Assembly (NCBI GenBank): GCA_016703525.1
Contig: JADJBW010000007.1
Location: 124,001 to 188,000, forward strand
Length of the DNA: 64,000 nucleotides
Reading direction: 5' to 3'
Origin: Actinomycetota bacterium
GTDB taxonomy: Bacteria > Actinomycetota > Acidimicrobiia > Acidimicrobiales > Microtrichaceae
Shown piece after piece: positions 29,163 to 37,906 of the stretch. Below the pieces are notes generated by a model, which saw nothing but the letters and a program-made list of their open reading frames with translations, searched no databases and was not told the origin of the DNA. Position 1 is the first letter of the stretch. Each line of letters opens with the position of its first letter. Both the position numbers and the translations under genes were made by a program.

Positions 29163-30299
29163 ATGCAGACCAAGCGTCAGCGCCGGCGGTTCGGCGCACT
29201 TGGTGCGGCGGCCGCGATGTCGATGGGCGTGATCGGATGTGCGCCGCCGGCGCCGTCTGCGCCGGCGATCGAGTCGTTTCGGATCGTCGCGGCGCGGAAG
29301 GAGGCGCCGGCAACCGTCGCCATCGCCTGGTCGATCACGGGGTCGCTCCGGGGCTCCTCGTGTGCCGTCGACACCGACGGCGACGGCAACGCGGAGCGAA
29401 CCTTCGCGCCGTGCCCCGGTTCTCGTCGTGTGTGGGCCACATGGGGCGAGGGCCAACACGACACGCGGATCGACGTGACGCTCGCCGACGGTTCGCACCT
29501 GGTCGCGTCGGCGCAGCGTGAGATCCTCGCCCAGCAGGACCCGTCCTTCGACATCGATGTCGTGCTCGACCCGTCGACCCCACCCCAGTTCCGCGGCGCC
29601 TTCGAATCGGCGGCGGCCCGATGGAGCAGCGTGATCGCCGCCGGGGTCGACGACGTCTCGACCACCACCGGGTTCCTGCTCTTCCCGTGGGCGGTGCCGT
29701 TCACGGGCCGCATCGACGACCTTCGCATCGACGCTCGGGTGGGCCCGATCGACGGCGAAGGCACGGTCCTCGGTCAGGCCGTGCCGATCGGATGGCGCGA
29801 CGGCGGTCAGCCGTACTGGGGGATCATGCAGTTCGACGAGGCCGACGCGCAGCACGAGCTCGACGCGGGCGCGTTCGAGGACATCGTGTTGCACGAGATG
29901 GCGCACGTCCTCGGGATCGGTGCGTGGCTGGTGCGGGGCGAGGTGACCGATCTGCTCGGCGATCCCCGGTTCACCGGGGCGGTGGCCTCCGCCGCCTACC
30001 AGGATCTGGGTGGATCGGGGCTCGTGCCGTTGGAAGACGGCGGCGGTCTCGGGACCCGCTGGGTCCACTGGCGGGAATCGTTGTTCGGCAATGAGTTGAT
30101 GACCGGCTACCTCAATCGGGGAGGCACACCGATGTCGACGCTGACGATCGGTGCGCTCGCCGACCTGGGCTACGGGGTCGATATGGCCCAGGCGGAGCCG
30201 TACTCGTTGCCGTCGGCGGCAGCGCGATCGACGTTCGGCCGCGAGTTCGCCGACGTGATCGACGTGGGCGACGCGGGCGAGGCCGACCTCGCCCGCTGA
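29163..30299 (+). CDS. Leishmanolysin-like (M8) zinc metalloprotease lipoprotein
   Basis: A 378-residue lipoprotein with basic start, hydrophobic stretch and lipobox GVIGC (Cys 26). The zinc site is HEMAH at residues 244-248 followed by a Gly. The third His comes about 54 residues later in WVHWRE (His 302), and the Met-turn is in NELMTGYL (Met 313). The long insertion between HExxHxxG and the third His, together with HWRESLFGNELMTGYL, is diagnostic of peptidase family M8. An N-terminal Ig-like region (residues 35-125) precedes it. It is probably tethered outside the membrane and degrades proteins. The 3' end overlaps the convergent exonuclease gene by 130 bases. Confidence 0.85.
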   Translation: MQTKRQRRRFGALGAAAAMSMGVIGCAPPAPSAPAIESFRIVAARKEAPATVAIAWSITGSLRGSSCAVDTDGDGNAERTFAPCPGSRRVWATWGEGQHDTRIDVTLADGSHLVASAQREILAQQDPSFDIDVVLDPSTPPQFRGAFESAAARWSSVIAAGVDDVSTTTGFLLFPWAVPFTGRIDDLRIDARVGPIDGEGTVLGQAVPIGWRDGGQPYWGIMQFDEADAQHELDAGAFEDIVLHEMAHVLGIGAWLVRGEVTDLLGDPRFTGAVASAAYQDLGGSGLVPLEDGGGLGTRWVHWRESLFGNELMTGYLNRGGTPMSTLTIGALADLGYGVDMAQAEPYSLPSAAARSTFGREFADVIDVGDAGEADLAR

Positions 30300-31996
30300 C
30301 GCCTCGGTCGGCCAGGCGGGGCCGAGCCGCGTTCGGCCGGCCGAGGCGGTCCCACGGTGGGGACCGGATGCACGGAGCCGGCCCACGTCCCGGTCGCCTC
30401 CACCACCCGTATCCGACCGGCGTTGCGTTCGAGCCATCGGGCGGTGAGCAGCACCTCGTCGGCAAGGTCGGCTCTGATCGGACCGCCCGCCGGGTCGCCG
30501 GGGTCGTCGGGCATCGCCTCGATGGCGCGGCCGGGGTCGAGCGCGCCGAGCGCGTCGTCGGCGGTCGGCGCCCAGTAGCGAGCGAGTTGGCCCCGCCGGA
30601 ACGCGAATCGGTGGCCGTCGCGGTCGGCGACCACGAGCCACTCGACGCGACGCAGGTCGTCGATGCGACGCGACCGCCGCAGCAACTCCGCCAGGGCGAC
30701 CGCCCGGTCGCGGGTGGAGGCCGCTTCCTCGAACCGTTCCTCGGCAGCGAGGGCACGCATCCGTTCGACGAGTGGGTCGATCAGGACCGACGGCGTGGTG
30801 GTGAGGCCGAGCCGAAGCCGCTCGACGAGCCGCGCATAGTCGGCCTCCGACACACCGCCCTGGCACGGGCACAACGCCGTGCCGAGCTGTGCGGCCGAGC
30901 AGGGTGCGCCCTTCGCTGCGGGCCGCGAGCAACGCCGGAGCGGGATGACCGTATGGATCGCATCGATCACGTCGGTCGCCACCCGACGACTGGTCGCCGG
31001 GCCGAGGGACAGGAGCCGTCGACCGCCCTGCGGCTCGCGAGCGATCGCGAGGCGTGGGAACCGTTCGGCGCCGAGGCGCAGGTACACCGCCGCGCTCGAT
31101 CGTGTGCCCACACGGTTGTAGTGGGGTTCCAGGTGATGGATGAGGCGGATTTCCAATGCCTCGGCCTCGAGCACGGTCGGGGTCGCCTTGTGGTCGATCC
31201 GGGCGGTCTCGCGCAGGAGCGCACCGACCTTGCGGCGGTCGTCGCTCGAGAAGTACGACCGCACGCGGCTCCGCAGGTCGGTCGCCTTGCCGACGTACAG
31301 GACCTCCCCCCGGTCGTTGCGGAACAGATAGACGCCGGGGGAGCGGGGGAGTCGTTCCGTGAGGGTGAGCTTGGCGGCCTGCGGATGCGCTGCGAGCTTG
31401 GGGAGCATCGACAGGTCGTCGAGTCCGGTGACGCCGAGTCCCGCGGCCCGGTCGAGCAGCACGTGTAGCAGGTCGGCCGTGGCGAGCGCGTCGTCGAGCG
31501 CCCGATGGCTCGGCTGATGGGGGAGCCGGAACCGTGCGGCGAGCGTGCCGAGGCGGCAGTTCGGCACCTCGTCGCGCACGAGCCGGCGTGCGAGCGCCAC
31601 GGTGTCGACGGTGCGGTTCGACAGGCGGGGTCGCTCGTCGCGTTCGAGCGCCGCCTGCAGGAAGCCCATATCGAAGCGGACGTTGTGGCCCACGATCACC
31701 GAGTCGCCGATGAAGGTGAGCAGCGATGCCAACACCGACTCGATGCGCGGCGCCGCCATGACCATCATCTCGGTGATGCCGGTGAGCACGGTGACCGTGG
31801 GCGGGATCGCCCTGCCCGGGTTCACGAGCGTCTGGAACGTGCCGTCGCTCTCGCCGCCGCGCACCTTGATCGCCCCGATCTCGGTGATCGTGTCGGAGCC
31901 CGGATCGCCTCCGGTGGTCTCGAGGTCGAGCACGCAGAACGTGACGTCGCAGAGCGGCGTGCCGAGGTCGTCGAATCGTTGCTGCAGACTCGTCAC
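30170..31996 (-). CDS. DnaQ-like exonuclease fused to a UvrC/Cho-type GIY-YIG nuclease
   Basis: A 608-residue DNA-repair protein. The N-terminal DEDD 3'-5' exonuclease (about residues 15-180) shows FCVLDLETTG (ExoI), VGHNVRFDMGFL (ExoII) and SHRALDDALAT (ExoIII). A GIY-YIG domain (about 220-310) shows PGVYLFRNDRGEVLYVGKA and EALEIRLIHHLEPHYN. A short UvrB-binding-like helix region follows (ERMRALAAEERFEEAASTRD). The layout matches mycobacterial Rv2191. It probably incises and trims damaged DNA. GTG 31996 has TTGAGC, a 17-base spacer and AAACAT upstream, with a GAAC-N4-GTTC box in the spacer, so SOS control is likely. The last 45 or so residues lie antisense to the M8 gene and may be unreal. 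Confidence 0.88.
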   Translation of the reverse strand: MTSLQQRFDDLGTPLCDVTFCVLDLETTGGDPGSDTITEIGAIKVRGGESDGTFQTLVNPGRAIPPTVTVLTGITEMMVMAAPRIESVLASLLTFIGDSVIVGHNVRFDMGFLQAALERDERPRLSNRTVDTVALARRLVRDEVPNCRLGTLAARFRLPHQPSHRALDDALATADLLHVLLDRAAGLGVTGLDDLSMLPKLAAHPQAAKLTLTERLPRSPGVYLFRNDRGEVLYVGKATDLRSRVRSYFSSDDRRKVGALLRETARIDHKATPTVLEAEALEIRLIHHLEPHYNRVGTRSSAAVYLRLGAERFPRLAIAREPQGGRRLLSLGPATSRRVATDVIDAIHTVIPLRRCSRPAAKGAPCSAAQLGTALCPCQGGVSEADYARLVERLRLGLTTTPSVLIDPLVERMRALAAEERFEEAASTRDRAVALAELLRRSRRIDDLRRVEWLVVADRDGHRFAFRRGQLARYWAPTADDALGALDPGRAIEAMPDDPGDPAGGPIRADLADEVLLTARWLERNAGRIRVVEATGTWAGSVHPVPTVGPPRPAERGSAPPGRPRRQRARSASPASPTSITSANSRPNVDRAAADGNEYGSAWAISTP

Positions 31997-32003
31997 CGAA
32001 CGG

Positions 32004-32032
32004 ATGTTTGCACGAACGGACGTTCAGCTCAA
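32004..32032 (-). promoter_or_regulatory. Promoter of the exonuclease/GIY-YIG gene
   Basis: TTGAGC (32032-32027), a 17-base spacer and AAACAT (32009-32004) end seven bases before GTG 31996. The LexA-type box sits in the spacer. Confidence 0.45.
32014..32025. promoter_or_regulatory. SOS (LexA) box
   Basis: GAACGGACGTTC fits the Gram-positive LexA consensus GAAC-N4-GTTC exactly, with flanking C. It lies 18 bases before the GTG of the exonuclease gene, between its -35 and -10, where a bound repressor would block transcription. Confidence 0.75.
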
Positions 32033-32055
32033 GCATTGCGGCGGTCGACCCCCGG

Positions 32056-32061
32056 TAGGCT
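32056..32061 (+). promoter_or_regulatory. -10 element of the zinc-ribbon/NYN operon
   Basis: TAGGCT is seven bases before GTG 32069 and probably drives the overlapping run of genes that follows. Confidence 0.5.
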
Positions 32062-32068
32062 GGCGCGG

Positions 32069-32296
32069 GTGACCGACGATCTCCCCACGCGATACCGCTG
32101 CACCAAGTGCGGCAACCTCACCCGATTCGACGTGACCGAGACCCTCCGCACCCGCTCGTTCCACCACTTCACCCTCGGCGGCGACGTGCAGATCGAAGAG
32201 GTCGAGACGTTGGCCCACGACATCGAGTCGGTGTCGTGCCGCTGGTGCGGCTCGGGTGACGGCGTCGTGAGCGAAGCGCTCGCCGATCCGGTGTGA
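32069..32296 (+). CDS. Small zinc-ribbon protein
   Basis: A 75-residue protein with two cysteine pairs, CTKC (after RYR) and CRWC, about 45 residues apart, forming a probable zinc ribbon. The middle is hydrophilic (FHHFTLGGDVQIEEVETL). The start GTG 32069 has TAGGCT seven bases upstream; the frame is open further up but without start signals. It is the first gene of an operon, and its stop overlaps the start of the NYN nuclease gene in GTGA. The coupling to an RNase suggests nucleic-acid binding. The exact family is not recognised. Confidence 0.75.
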   Translation: MTDDLPTRYRCTKCGNLTRFDVTETLRTRSFHHFTLGGDVQIEEVETLAHDIESVSCRWCGSGDGVVSEALADPV

Positions 32297-33627
32297 GCGG
32301 CGGGCGCGACGGCGACCCGGCGGGGCCGGCCGAGGAGCGACTGCTCCGCGCCGCGCTTGAGATGGCGGTACACGTGGCGCGCGCGGACCGCGCGGCGACA
32401 CCGCCGCGTCCGGTCCCGCGCTCGCTGAACGCGATTCTTCGGTTTCGACGTCTCCCGCCACCCGCCTGGCACGCGGTGCGGCTCGCGCTCGACGACGACG
32501 ACTTCCGCGAGCACGTCGCGACCAGGATCGATGAGGAGGAGGTCGGCCGTGCGGGGTGGCTGTTCCTGGTACGCCCCGAGCGATGGCGTGTCGAGTTCGA
32601 CGAGCTCGTCGCGACGAACGCCGCGGAGCTGGGCTCGGAGGACGCCAACGTCGACACCGCGCTGCCGGCGCGCCAGCAGCGAAAACTCGCGTCGATGCGC
32701 GCTCGCCTCGACGAGGCGACCGCGCAGCACCACCAGGCCCGGGCCGAGCTGACCCAGGCGCTCGCCGAGACCGACCGATTGCGATCCGCGCTCGACGCCG
32801 CACTCGACGAGGCGCGCCGGGCCTCCGAGGAACGCGTGCGCGCCGTGCGCGAGCTCAAGGCGACCGAGGACCGCCTCGCGCGCCGGACCGCCGAGCTTCG
32901 TGAGGTGCGCGAGGCGCTCGAGTCCGACGGCGCGAGGGCAGCTCGATGCGCCGACCCCGACGTGCCCGCTCCGGCAGCGGAGCCCCAGCCGTCCCACGAG
33001 GTCGGCGAGTTCGCCGCGGCGCGCCTGCGCGGCCTCCTCGGCGAACTGAGTGCGGCGCTCGACGAGTACGCGCCGCCGGCCCGCTCCTCCGACCGGCCCG
33101 CCGTCGGCGGCGGGCGCGGCGACGCCGGTACGGCCCGGGCGGTGACACCGGCTGGGTCGGCCGGGCAGGCGGTGGGTCGGCGCCGGCCTCGCCGTTGCGA
33201 TCGGGGGCTGCTGGAGGGGCCCGCCGAGTTCGTCACCTGGCTGATCGGCGAGGCCGGCGTTCGGACGATCGTCGACGGGTACAACGTGACGATGCGGCAT
33301 TGGTCGCACCTGTCGGTTCCCGAGCAGCGGCGAGCACTCGAACAGGCCGCGTGCCGCCTGGCGCTGCGGACGGGCGCCTCGATCGAGATCGTGTTCGACG
33401 GTGCCGGTGAGCGGGTGACCCGCCGCCACCTGCGCGGAGCCGACGTGGTCGTGCGCTTCACAATCGAGGGGGTCGAGGCCGACGACGAGATCCTGGCGAT
33501 GGTTGCGGCGCTGCCGCCGTCGACGCCGGTCGTCGTGGTGTCGAGCGATCGGCGCGTCGCCGACGGCGCGGCCGCACTCGGTGCGAACGTCGTGGCGACC
33601 GGCGAGTTCCTCGACGCCCGCACATGA
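32293..33627 (+). CDS. Coiled-coil protein with C-terminal NYN ribonuclease domain
   Basis: A 444-residue protein. Residues about 130-230 are a long coiled coil (repeated RSALDAALDEARR-type heptads). The C-terminal 130 residues are a YacP/NYN PIN-like nuclease. The first acidic residue is in TIVDGYNVT, followed by IEIVFDGAG, then VEADDEI and VVVSSDRRVAD, matching the metal-binding Asp pattern of the family. Members cleave or process RNA in the cytoplasm. The N-terminal part is a separate alpha-helical domain of unknown role. GTG 32293 overlaps the zinc-ribbon stop (GTGA), and its own stop overlaps the QueG start (ATGA). Confidence 0.85.
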   Translation: MSGGRDGDPAGPAEERLLRAALEMAVHVARADRAATPPRPVPRSLNAILRFRRLPPPAWHAVRLALDDDDFREHVATRIDEEEVGRAGWLFLVRPERWRVEFDELVATNAAELGSEDANVDTALPARQQRKLASMRARLDEATAQHHQARAELTQALAETDRLRSALDAALDEARRASEERVRAVRELKATEDRLARRTAELREVREALESDGARAARCADPDVPAPAAEPQPSHEVGEFAAARLRGLLGELSAALDEYAPPARSSDRPAVGGGRGDAGTARAVTPAGSAGQAVGRRRPRRCDRGLLEGPAEFVTWLIGEAGVRTIVDGYNVTMRHWSHLSVPEQRRALEQAACRLALRTGASIEIVFDGAGERVTRRHLRGADVVVRFTIEGVEADDEILAMVAALPPSTPVVVVSSDRRVADGAAALGANVVATGEFLDART

Positions 33628-34730
33628 CGCTCGCCGAGGAGGCGCGTCGGTCGGTGCTCGACGCGGGGTTGGCGGCCGGACTGTCCGCCGCCGGCACGTG
33701 TACCGCCCGAGCGTGGGATGGCACCCGCGCCGTGGTCGAGGCGCGGCGTCGGGGCGGCCTCGCCGACACGATGGCCTTCACCTATCGGAACCCGGTGCGC
33801 AGCACCGACCCGTCGCGGCTGCTGCGCGGCGCCGCGACGCTGTTCGTCGGCGCCACCGGGTACGCCCCGGCGTCGGTGCCGGCACCGGAGGCGCCAGCGT
33901 CGGCGCGGGTGGGTTGGTACGCCACCGACGACTTCTACGCGCAGCTCCGGGCCGGCCTCGATGCGATGGCCGGGGTGCTGCGGCGGCTCGGCTTCCGGGC
34001 GGTCGTGGTGGCCGACGACAACGGTCTGGTCGATCGGGAGGCCGCATGGCGGGCCGGGCTCGGGTGGTATGGGCGCAACTCGCTCCTGCTGTCTCCCAAG
34101 CTCGGGAGCTGGACAGTGCTCGGCTCGGTGGTCACCGATGCATCGGTCGCGCACGTCGCGCAGCCGATGGCCGATCGATGCGGCGCCTGCACCGCCTGCG
34201 GTCCCGCGTGCCCGACCGGTGCCATCGGGGCCGACCGCTCCGTCGATGCCCGGCGCTGCCTCGCCTGGATCGTGCAGCGCCCCGGGCCGATCCCGCTCGA
34301 TCTGCGGTCGGCCGTCGGCGATCGGGTCTACGGATGCGACGAATGCCAGGAGGCATGCCCGCCGAACCAGGCCGTCGTGGTCCGGCTCAGCCGATCCGGA
34401 GGACTCGCCGTCGGCGCGGCGCCCGGACGCTGGATCGACGCAGCGGCGTGGCTCCTCCTCGGCGACGACGACCTGGCCGAGGCGTGGGGCCGCTGGTACC
34501 TCCCGGCCCGAGATGTGGGGATCGCCCGGCGTAACCTGCTCGTCGTTCTGGGCAACAGCGGCGCGGCGTCGTCGACGGCGGTGGTCCGAGCCGTGCGCGC
34601 GCACGTCGACCACCCCGATCCCGTCGTCGCGGAGCAGGCGCGTTGGTCGGCGGAGCGGCTCGGGATGGCCGTGGCCGACGCCGACGCCTGGCACGAGCAC
34701 CGCCGATCGGGAGAAGATGGCGCACCGTGA
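33624..34730 (+). CDS. queG: Epoxyqueuosine reductase QueG-like
   Basis: The protein resembles the cobalamin and [4Fe-4S] enzyme that completes queuosine in tRNA. It shows GWYGRNSLLLSPKLGSW, which contains the catalytic-loop region, then two ferredoxin-type clusters CGACTACGPACP and CDECQEACPP. A HEAT-like C-terminal helix region follows (RNLLVVLGNSGAA..., VRAHVDHPDPVVAEQARW). The length of 368 residues is normal. ATG 33624 overlaps the NYN stop in ATGA. No other queuosine gene lies in the window, so queuine salvage or another reductase role is possible. Pairing with an RNase gene hints at RNA metabolism. Confidence 0.85.
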   Translation: MTLAEEARRSVLDAGLAAGLSAAGTCTARAWDGTRAVVEARRRGGLADTMAFTYRNPVRSTDPSRLLRGAATLFVGATGYAPASVPAPEAPASARVGWYATDDFYAQLRAGLDAMAGVLRRLGFRAVVVADDNGLVDREAAWRAGLGWYGRNSLLLSPKLGSWTVLGSVVTDASVAHVAQPMADRCGACTACGPACPTGAIGADRSVDARRCLAWIVQRPGPIPLDLRSAVGDRVYGCDECQEACPPNQAVVVRLSRSGGLAVGAAPGRWIDAAAWLLLGDDDLAEAWGRWYLPARDVGIARRNLLVVLGNSGAASSTAVVRAVRAHVDHPDPVVAEQARWSAERLGMAVADADAWHEHRRSGEDGAP

Positions 34731-35864
34731 AGCACCTGCTGGTCACGAACGACTTCCCCCCCAAGGTCGGCGGCATCCAGTCCTATCTCTGGGAGCTCTG
34801 GCGCCGCCTCGACCCCGCCGAGGTCACCGTGCTCACGTCACCGCACGCCGGTGCCGCGGCGTGGGACGCGCAGCAGGCCTATCGCGTCGAGCGAGTCGCG
34901 GAGCCGGTGCTCTTGCCGCATCCCGGACTGGTGCGCCGCATCGACGCGCTCGCCGACGAGGTCGGCGCCGAGCTGGTGGTGATCGATCCCGTGCTGCCGC
35001 TCGGGCTGCTCGGCCCGCGTCTGCGTCTGCCCTACGGCCTGGTACTCCACGGGGCCGAGATCACGATTCCGGGCCGGCTCCCCGGCTCGCGGGCGGCGAT
35101 GGCCTCGATCCTTCGCCGGGCGTCGCTGGTGATCGCCGCCGGTGGGTACCCGCTCGCCGAGGCGGAGCGCGCCGCTCGGGCGTCTTTGCCGTCGGTGCTC
35201 GTTCCCCCCGGGGTCGACACGGTGCGTTTCCACCCCGTCGACGACGCCGGGCGGTCCGCGGCCCGGCGGGCGCTCGGGCTTCCGGAGGGCCGGCGAATCG
35301 TCACGTCGGTGAGTCGGTTGGTGCCCCGCAAGGGGATGGACGACCTGATTCGCGCCGCGGCGGCCACTGGCTGGCGATCGGCCCGACCTGGTGCTCGCGA
35401 TCGCCGGCGCGGGGCGTGATCGCGAGCGGCTGTCGCGCCTGGCGACCGACCTGGACGCGCCGGTGGTGTTCATGGGTCGGCTCGACGACGACGACCTCGT
35501 GCGGTTCCACCAGGCGGGCGATGTCTTCGCGATGCTGTGCCGCGACCGGTGGGCGGGGCTCGAGCAGGAGGGGTTCGGCATCGTGTTCCTCGAGGCCGCC
35601 GCGTGCGGGGTTCCCCAGATCGCCGGCCGATCCGGCGGGTCGCATGAGGCCGTCGAGCACGGGGCGACGGGGCTGGTCGTGGAGCATCCCGACGACCCCG
35701 CCGAGGTGGCGACGGCGCTCGCGTCGCTGCTCGACGACGCCGACCGGCGCACCGCCTGGGGCGTCGCGGCGCGGGAGCGGGCGGTGCGCGAGTTCGACTA
35801 CGACCACCTTGCCCGAACGCTCGACGACGGCCTGGCAGCGTTGTTCGCGCGGGGCGTCCGATGA
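34727..35864 (+). CDS. GT4-family glycosyltransferase, PimB-like (frameshifted as read)
   Basis: The protein has the GT-B fold of alpha-mannosyltransferases acting on phosphatidylinositol mannosides. The N-terminal half shows VTNDFPPKVGGIQSYLWELWRRL (acceptor loop), VLHGAEITIPGRLP and LVPPGVDTVRFHP. The donor half shows SVSRLVPRKGMDDLI, LEQEGFGIVFLEAAACGVPQIAG (EX7E motif) and SGGSHEAVEHGATGLVVE. The frame changes near 35370. One extra base separates the two halves, after which DRPDLVLAIAGAG follows. GTG 34727 overlaps the QueG stop (GTGA). The donor is most likely GDP-mannose and the acceptor a lipid; this is inferred by family. Confidence 0.85.
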
Positions 35865-36391
35865 GCGCGCGGCGACCGTCGGTCGCCGAGGAGCGCGCGG
35901 CGCAACAGGCCGCGGCGCTGGCGAACCGTGACCGTCGCCGGGCCGCGCTCGACGCCCATTTCGTCGACGGCGTGCCCGGCGCCGCGACGATCCGAGCCAA
36001 CCAGGCGGTCACCGCGGTCTCGCTGGCGCTCTGGGGCGCCGCTGCGCTGAGCGATGCGGCGGCGGTGGGAGGCATGGTGTTCGTCTGGAACCTCGCCGTG
36101 TTCGCCGTGGCCCTCGTCTGGACCGGCGCCGCGCTCGTCGCCGGCGCGCAGCGCAGCCGCGAGGCCGACATGACGATGGCGGGGTGGTGGTTCCTCGCCG
36201 GGTCCGCGCCGCGCTCGGTGTGGTGGTCGCTCGTGGGGCTCACCGTCGTGCAGTCCGTCGCGGCGATCGCCGCAGCGTCGCTGACCCGGAACCTCTCGGG
36301 CGCGTTCTCGGTGCTCGTGCCGCTGTTCGGCGTCGGAGCGAGCGGTTGGTGGGGCGCCCGGCACGGCTGGTTCCCCGAGCGGAGGGATTGA
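35861..36391 (+). CDS. Membrane protein of unknown function
   Basis: A 176-residue protein with a charged N-terminal helix (RPSVAEERAAQQAAALANRD) and about four membrane spans (VTAVSLALWGAAAL, GMVFVWNLAVFAVALVWTGAALV, WWSLVGLTVVQSVAAIAAASL, GAFSVLVPLFGVGASGWWGA). ATG 35861 overlaps the glycosyltransferase stop in ATGA. The ArsA gene begins three bases after its stop. The family is not recognised. It may help place the glycosyltransferase or the ATPase at the membrane, an inference from context only. Confidence 0.75.
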   Translation: MSARRPSVAEERAAQQAAALANRDRRRAALDAHFVDGVPGAATIRANQAVTAVSLALWGAAALSDAAAVGGMVFVWNLAVFAVALVWTGAALVAGAQRSREADMTMAGWWFLAGSAPRSVWWSLVGLTVVQSVAAIAAASLTRNLSGAFSVLVPLFGVGASGWWGARHGWFPERRD

Positions 36392-36393
36392 CG

Positions 36394-37557
36394 GTGCGCA
36401 CGATCCTGTTCACCGGCAAGGGCGGTGTGGGCAAGACCACGGTCGCTGCGGCGACGGCGGTACGCGTGGCGCAACGAGGCGCCCGCACGCTGGTGATGTC
36501 GACCGACTCGGCGCACTCGCTCGGCGACAGCTTCGGCGTGACGCTCGGCGACCGCCCCGTGGAGGTCGCTCCGGGGTGCCGGGCGGCCGAACCCGATGCG
36601 CAGCGCCGACTCGAGCGTTCCTGGGGCGACATCAGAGGCTACCTGCGCGAGGTGATGGAGTGGGCCGGCGTCGACTCGATCGAGGCCGACGAGCTGTCGC
36701 TGCTTCCCGGCGTCGAGGAGGTGGTCGCGCTCACCGAGATCGCCGCGATCCGGCGTCGCGGCGACGTCGACGTGCTCGTGGTGGACTGTGCGCCGACGGC
36801 CGAAACGATCCGCCTGCTCTCGCTTCCCGACGTGTTGGCCTGGTACATGGCCCGGGTGTTTCCGGCCGGGCGACGGCTGAGCCGGGCGCTCGGACCCGTG
36901 GTGTCGAGGGTTGCCCGGGTGCCGATCGCCGACGACGCCGTCTTCGCCTCGGTGGAGCGGCTCTACGCCGACCTGTCCGCCGTTCGTGACATTCTGCGAG
37001 ACCACCGGCGATCGAGCGCCCGACTCGTGGTGAACCCCGAGAAGATGGTCGTTGCTGAGGCCCGCCGCACGGCGACCTACCTGTCGCTGTTCGGCTACCG
37101 CGTGGACGCCGTGGTGGCGAACCGCGTGCTGCCCGACGCGTTGACCGACCCCTGGTTCGACTCGTGGCGTGCGAGTCAGGCGGAACACCTGGAGACGATC
37201 TCCACCTCGTTCGCCCCGGCACAGGTGTTGCGCGCCGAGCTTGCCGCCGGCGAGATCGTGGGGCTCGATGCGCTCGGACGGTTCGCCGCCTCGCTGTACG
37301 ACGATCTCGATCCGAGTGCCGTCCTGGCAACGGGCGACCCGCTGCGGGTTCGGTCGGAGCACGGTCGGCGGATCCTCGAGGTTGAGCTGCCCTTCGCAAC
37401 CAAGGACGAGCTCGACGTCGCAGCCACCGCGGATGAGTTGTTCGTGCGGGTCGGTCCGTACCGCCGAGCCATCTTCCTGCCCGACTCGCTGCGCGGGCGC
37501 GAGGTGGTCAATGTGGCGCTCACCGACGGCACGCTGCGGGTGTCGTTCGACCGGTGA
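36394..37557 (+). CDS. ArsA-family (GET3-like) ATPase
   Basis: A 387-residue P-loop ATPase of the ArsA/GET3 group. The deviant Walker A is GKGGVGKTT (residues 8-16). The switch I region is STDSAHSLGDSF, the Walker B-like part is DVLVVDCAPTAETIRLLSLP (switch II), and the C-terminal VELPFATKDELDVAATADELFVRVGPYRR is an alpha-crystallin-like tail domain typical of actinobacterial members. GTG 36394 has GGAGG eight bases upstream. No arsenic genes are nearby, so arsenite export is unlikely. Family members commonly act in protein targeting or as unassigned regulators. Confidence 0.87.
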   Translation: MRTILFTGKGGVGKTTVAAATAVRVAQRGARTLVMSTDSAHSLGDSFGVTLGDRPVEVAPGCRAAEPDAQRRLERSWGDIRGYLREVMEWAGVDSIEADELSLLPGVEEVVALTEIAAIRRRGDVDVLVVDCAPTAETIRLLSLPDVLAWYMARVFPAGRRLSRALGPVVSRVARVPIADDAVFASVERLYADLSAVRDILRDHRRSSARLVVNPEKMVVAEARRTATYLSLFGYRVDAVVANRVLPDALTDPWFDSWRASQAEHLETISTSFAPAQVLRAELAAGEIVGLDALGRFAASLYDDLDPSAVLATGDPLRVRSEHGRRILEVELPFATKDELDVAATADELFVRVGPYRRAIFLPDSLRGREVVNVALTDGTLRVSFDR

Positions 37558-37578
37558 TGCGGCGTCTCACGCGCCTGG

Positions 37579-37584
37579 CAGACT
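37579..37584 (+). promoter_or_regulatory. -10 element of the small helical protein gene
   Basis: CAGACT is six bases before GTG 37591. Confidence 0.35.
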
Positions 37585-37590
37585 GGGCGG

Positions 37591-37851
37591 GTGAGCGATC
37601 AGCAGCACGACTCCGGCACTGACGGCGTAGAGCACCTGCAGACGGCTGCTCGCGAAGTGATCGCCGCAGCGCGCTCGTTTCTCGATGCCGCGGAGTCGTT
37701 CGTGGCCGACCCGGAACGGATGCGGTCGGTGGCATCGGTGGCCGAACGGCTGCTCGCGGAGGCCACGGCGGCGGTCGACCGGCGCGGGGCGACGCGGTCC
37801 CGGGGCGACGCCGAGCCCGACGGCCGCCTGCGCCGCTTCGAGGTCGACTGA
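37591..37851 (+). CDS. Small helical acidic protein, unknown function
   Basis: An 86-residue protein whose core (EHLQTAAREVIAAARSFLDAAESFVADPERM) is an amphipathic helix, followed by a charged tail ending RRFEVD. It resembles short actinobacterial helical proteins found beside ArsA-type genes, but I cannot name the family. GTG 37591 has CAGACT six bases upstream. It lies 33 bases after the ArsA gene and 55 before the SMC-like gene, all on the same strand. Confidence 0.65.
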   Translation: MSDQQHDSGTDGVEHLQTAAREVIAAARSFLDAAESFVADPERMRSVASVAERLLAEATAAVDRRGATRSRGDAEPDGRLRRFEVD

Positions 37852-37892
37852 TCGAACCTGCCCGCGACGCTCATGTCGGCGTCGTCGAGGCC

Positions 37893-37898
37893 GATACT
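37893..37898 (+). promoter_or_regulatory. -10 element of the SMC-like gene
   Basis: GATACT lies eight bases before ATG 37907. Confidence 0.4.
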
Positions 37899-37906
37899 GA
37901 ATCACG

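Noticed and set aside
36394..37557. Arsenite efflux pump ATPase
   Set aside because: No arsB, arsD or arsR is near, the protein is a single ATPase unit with an alpha-crystallin-like tail, and it sits in an unrelated operon.
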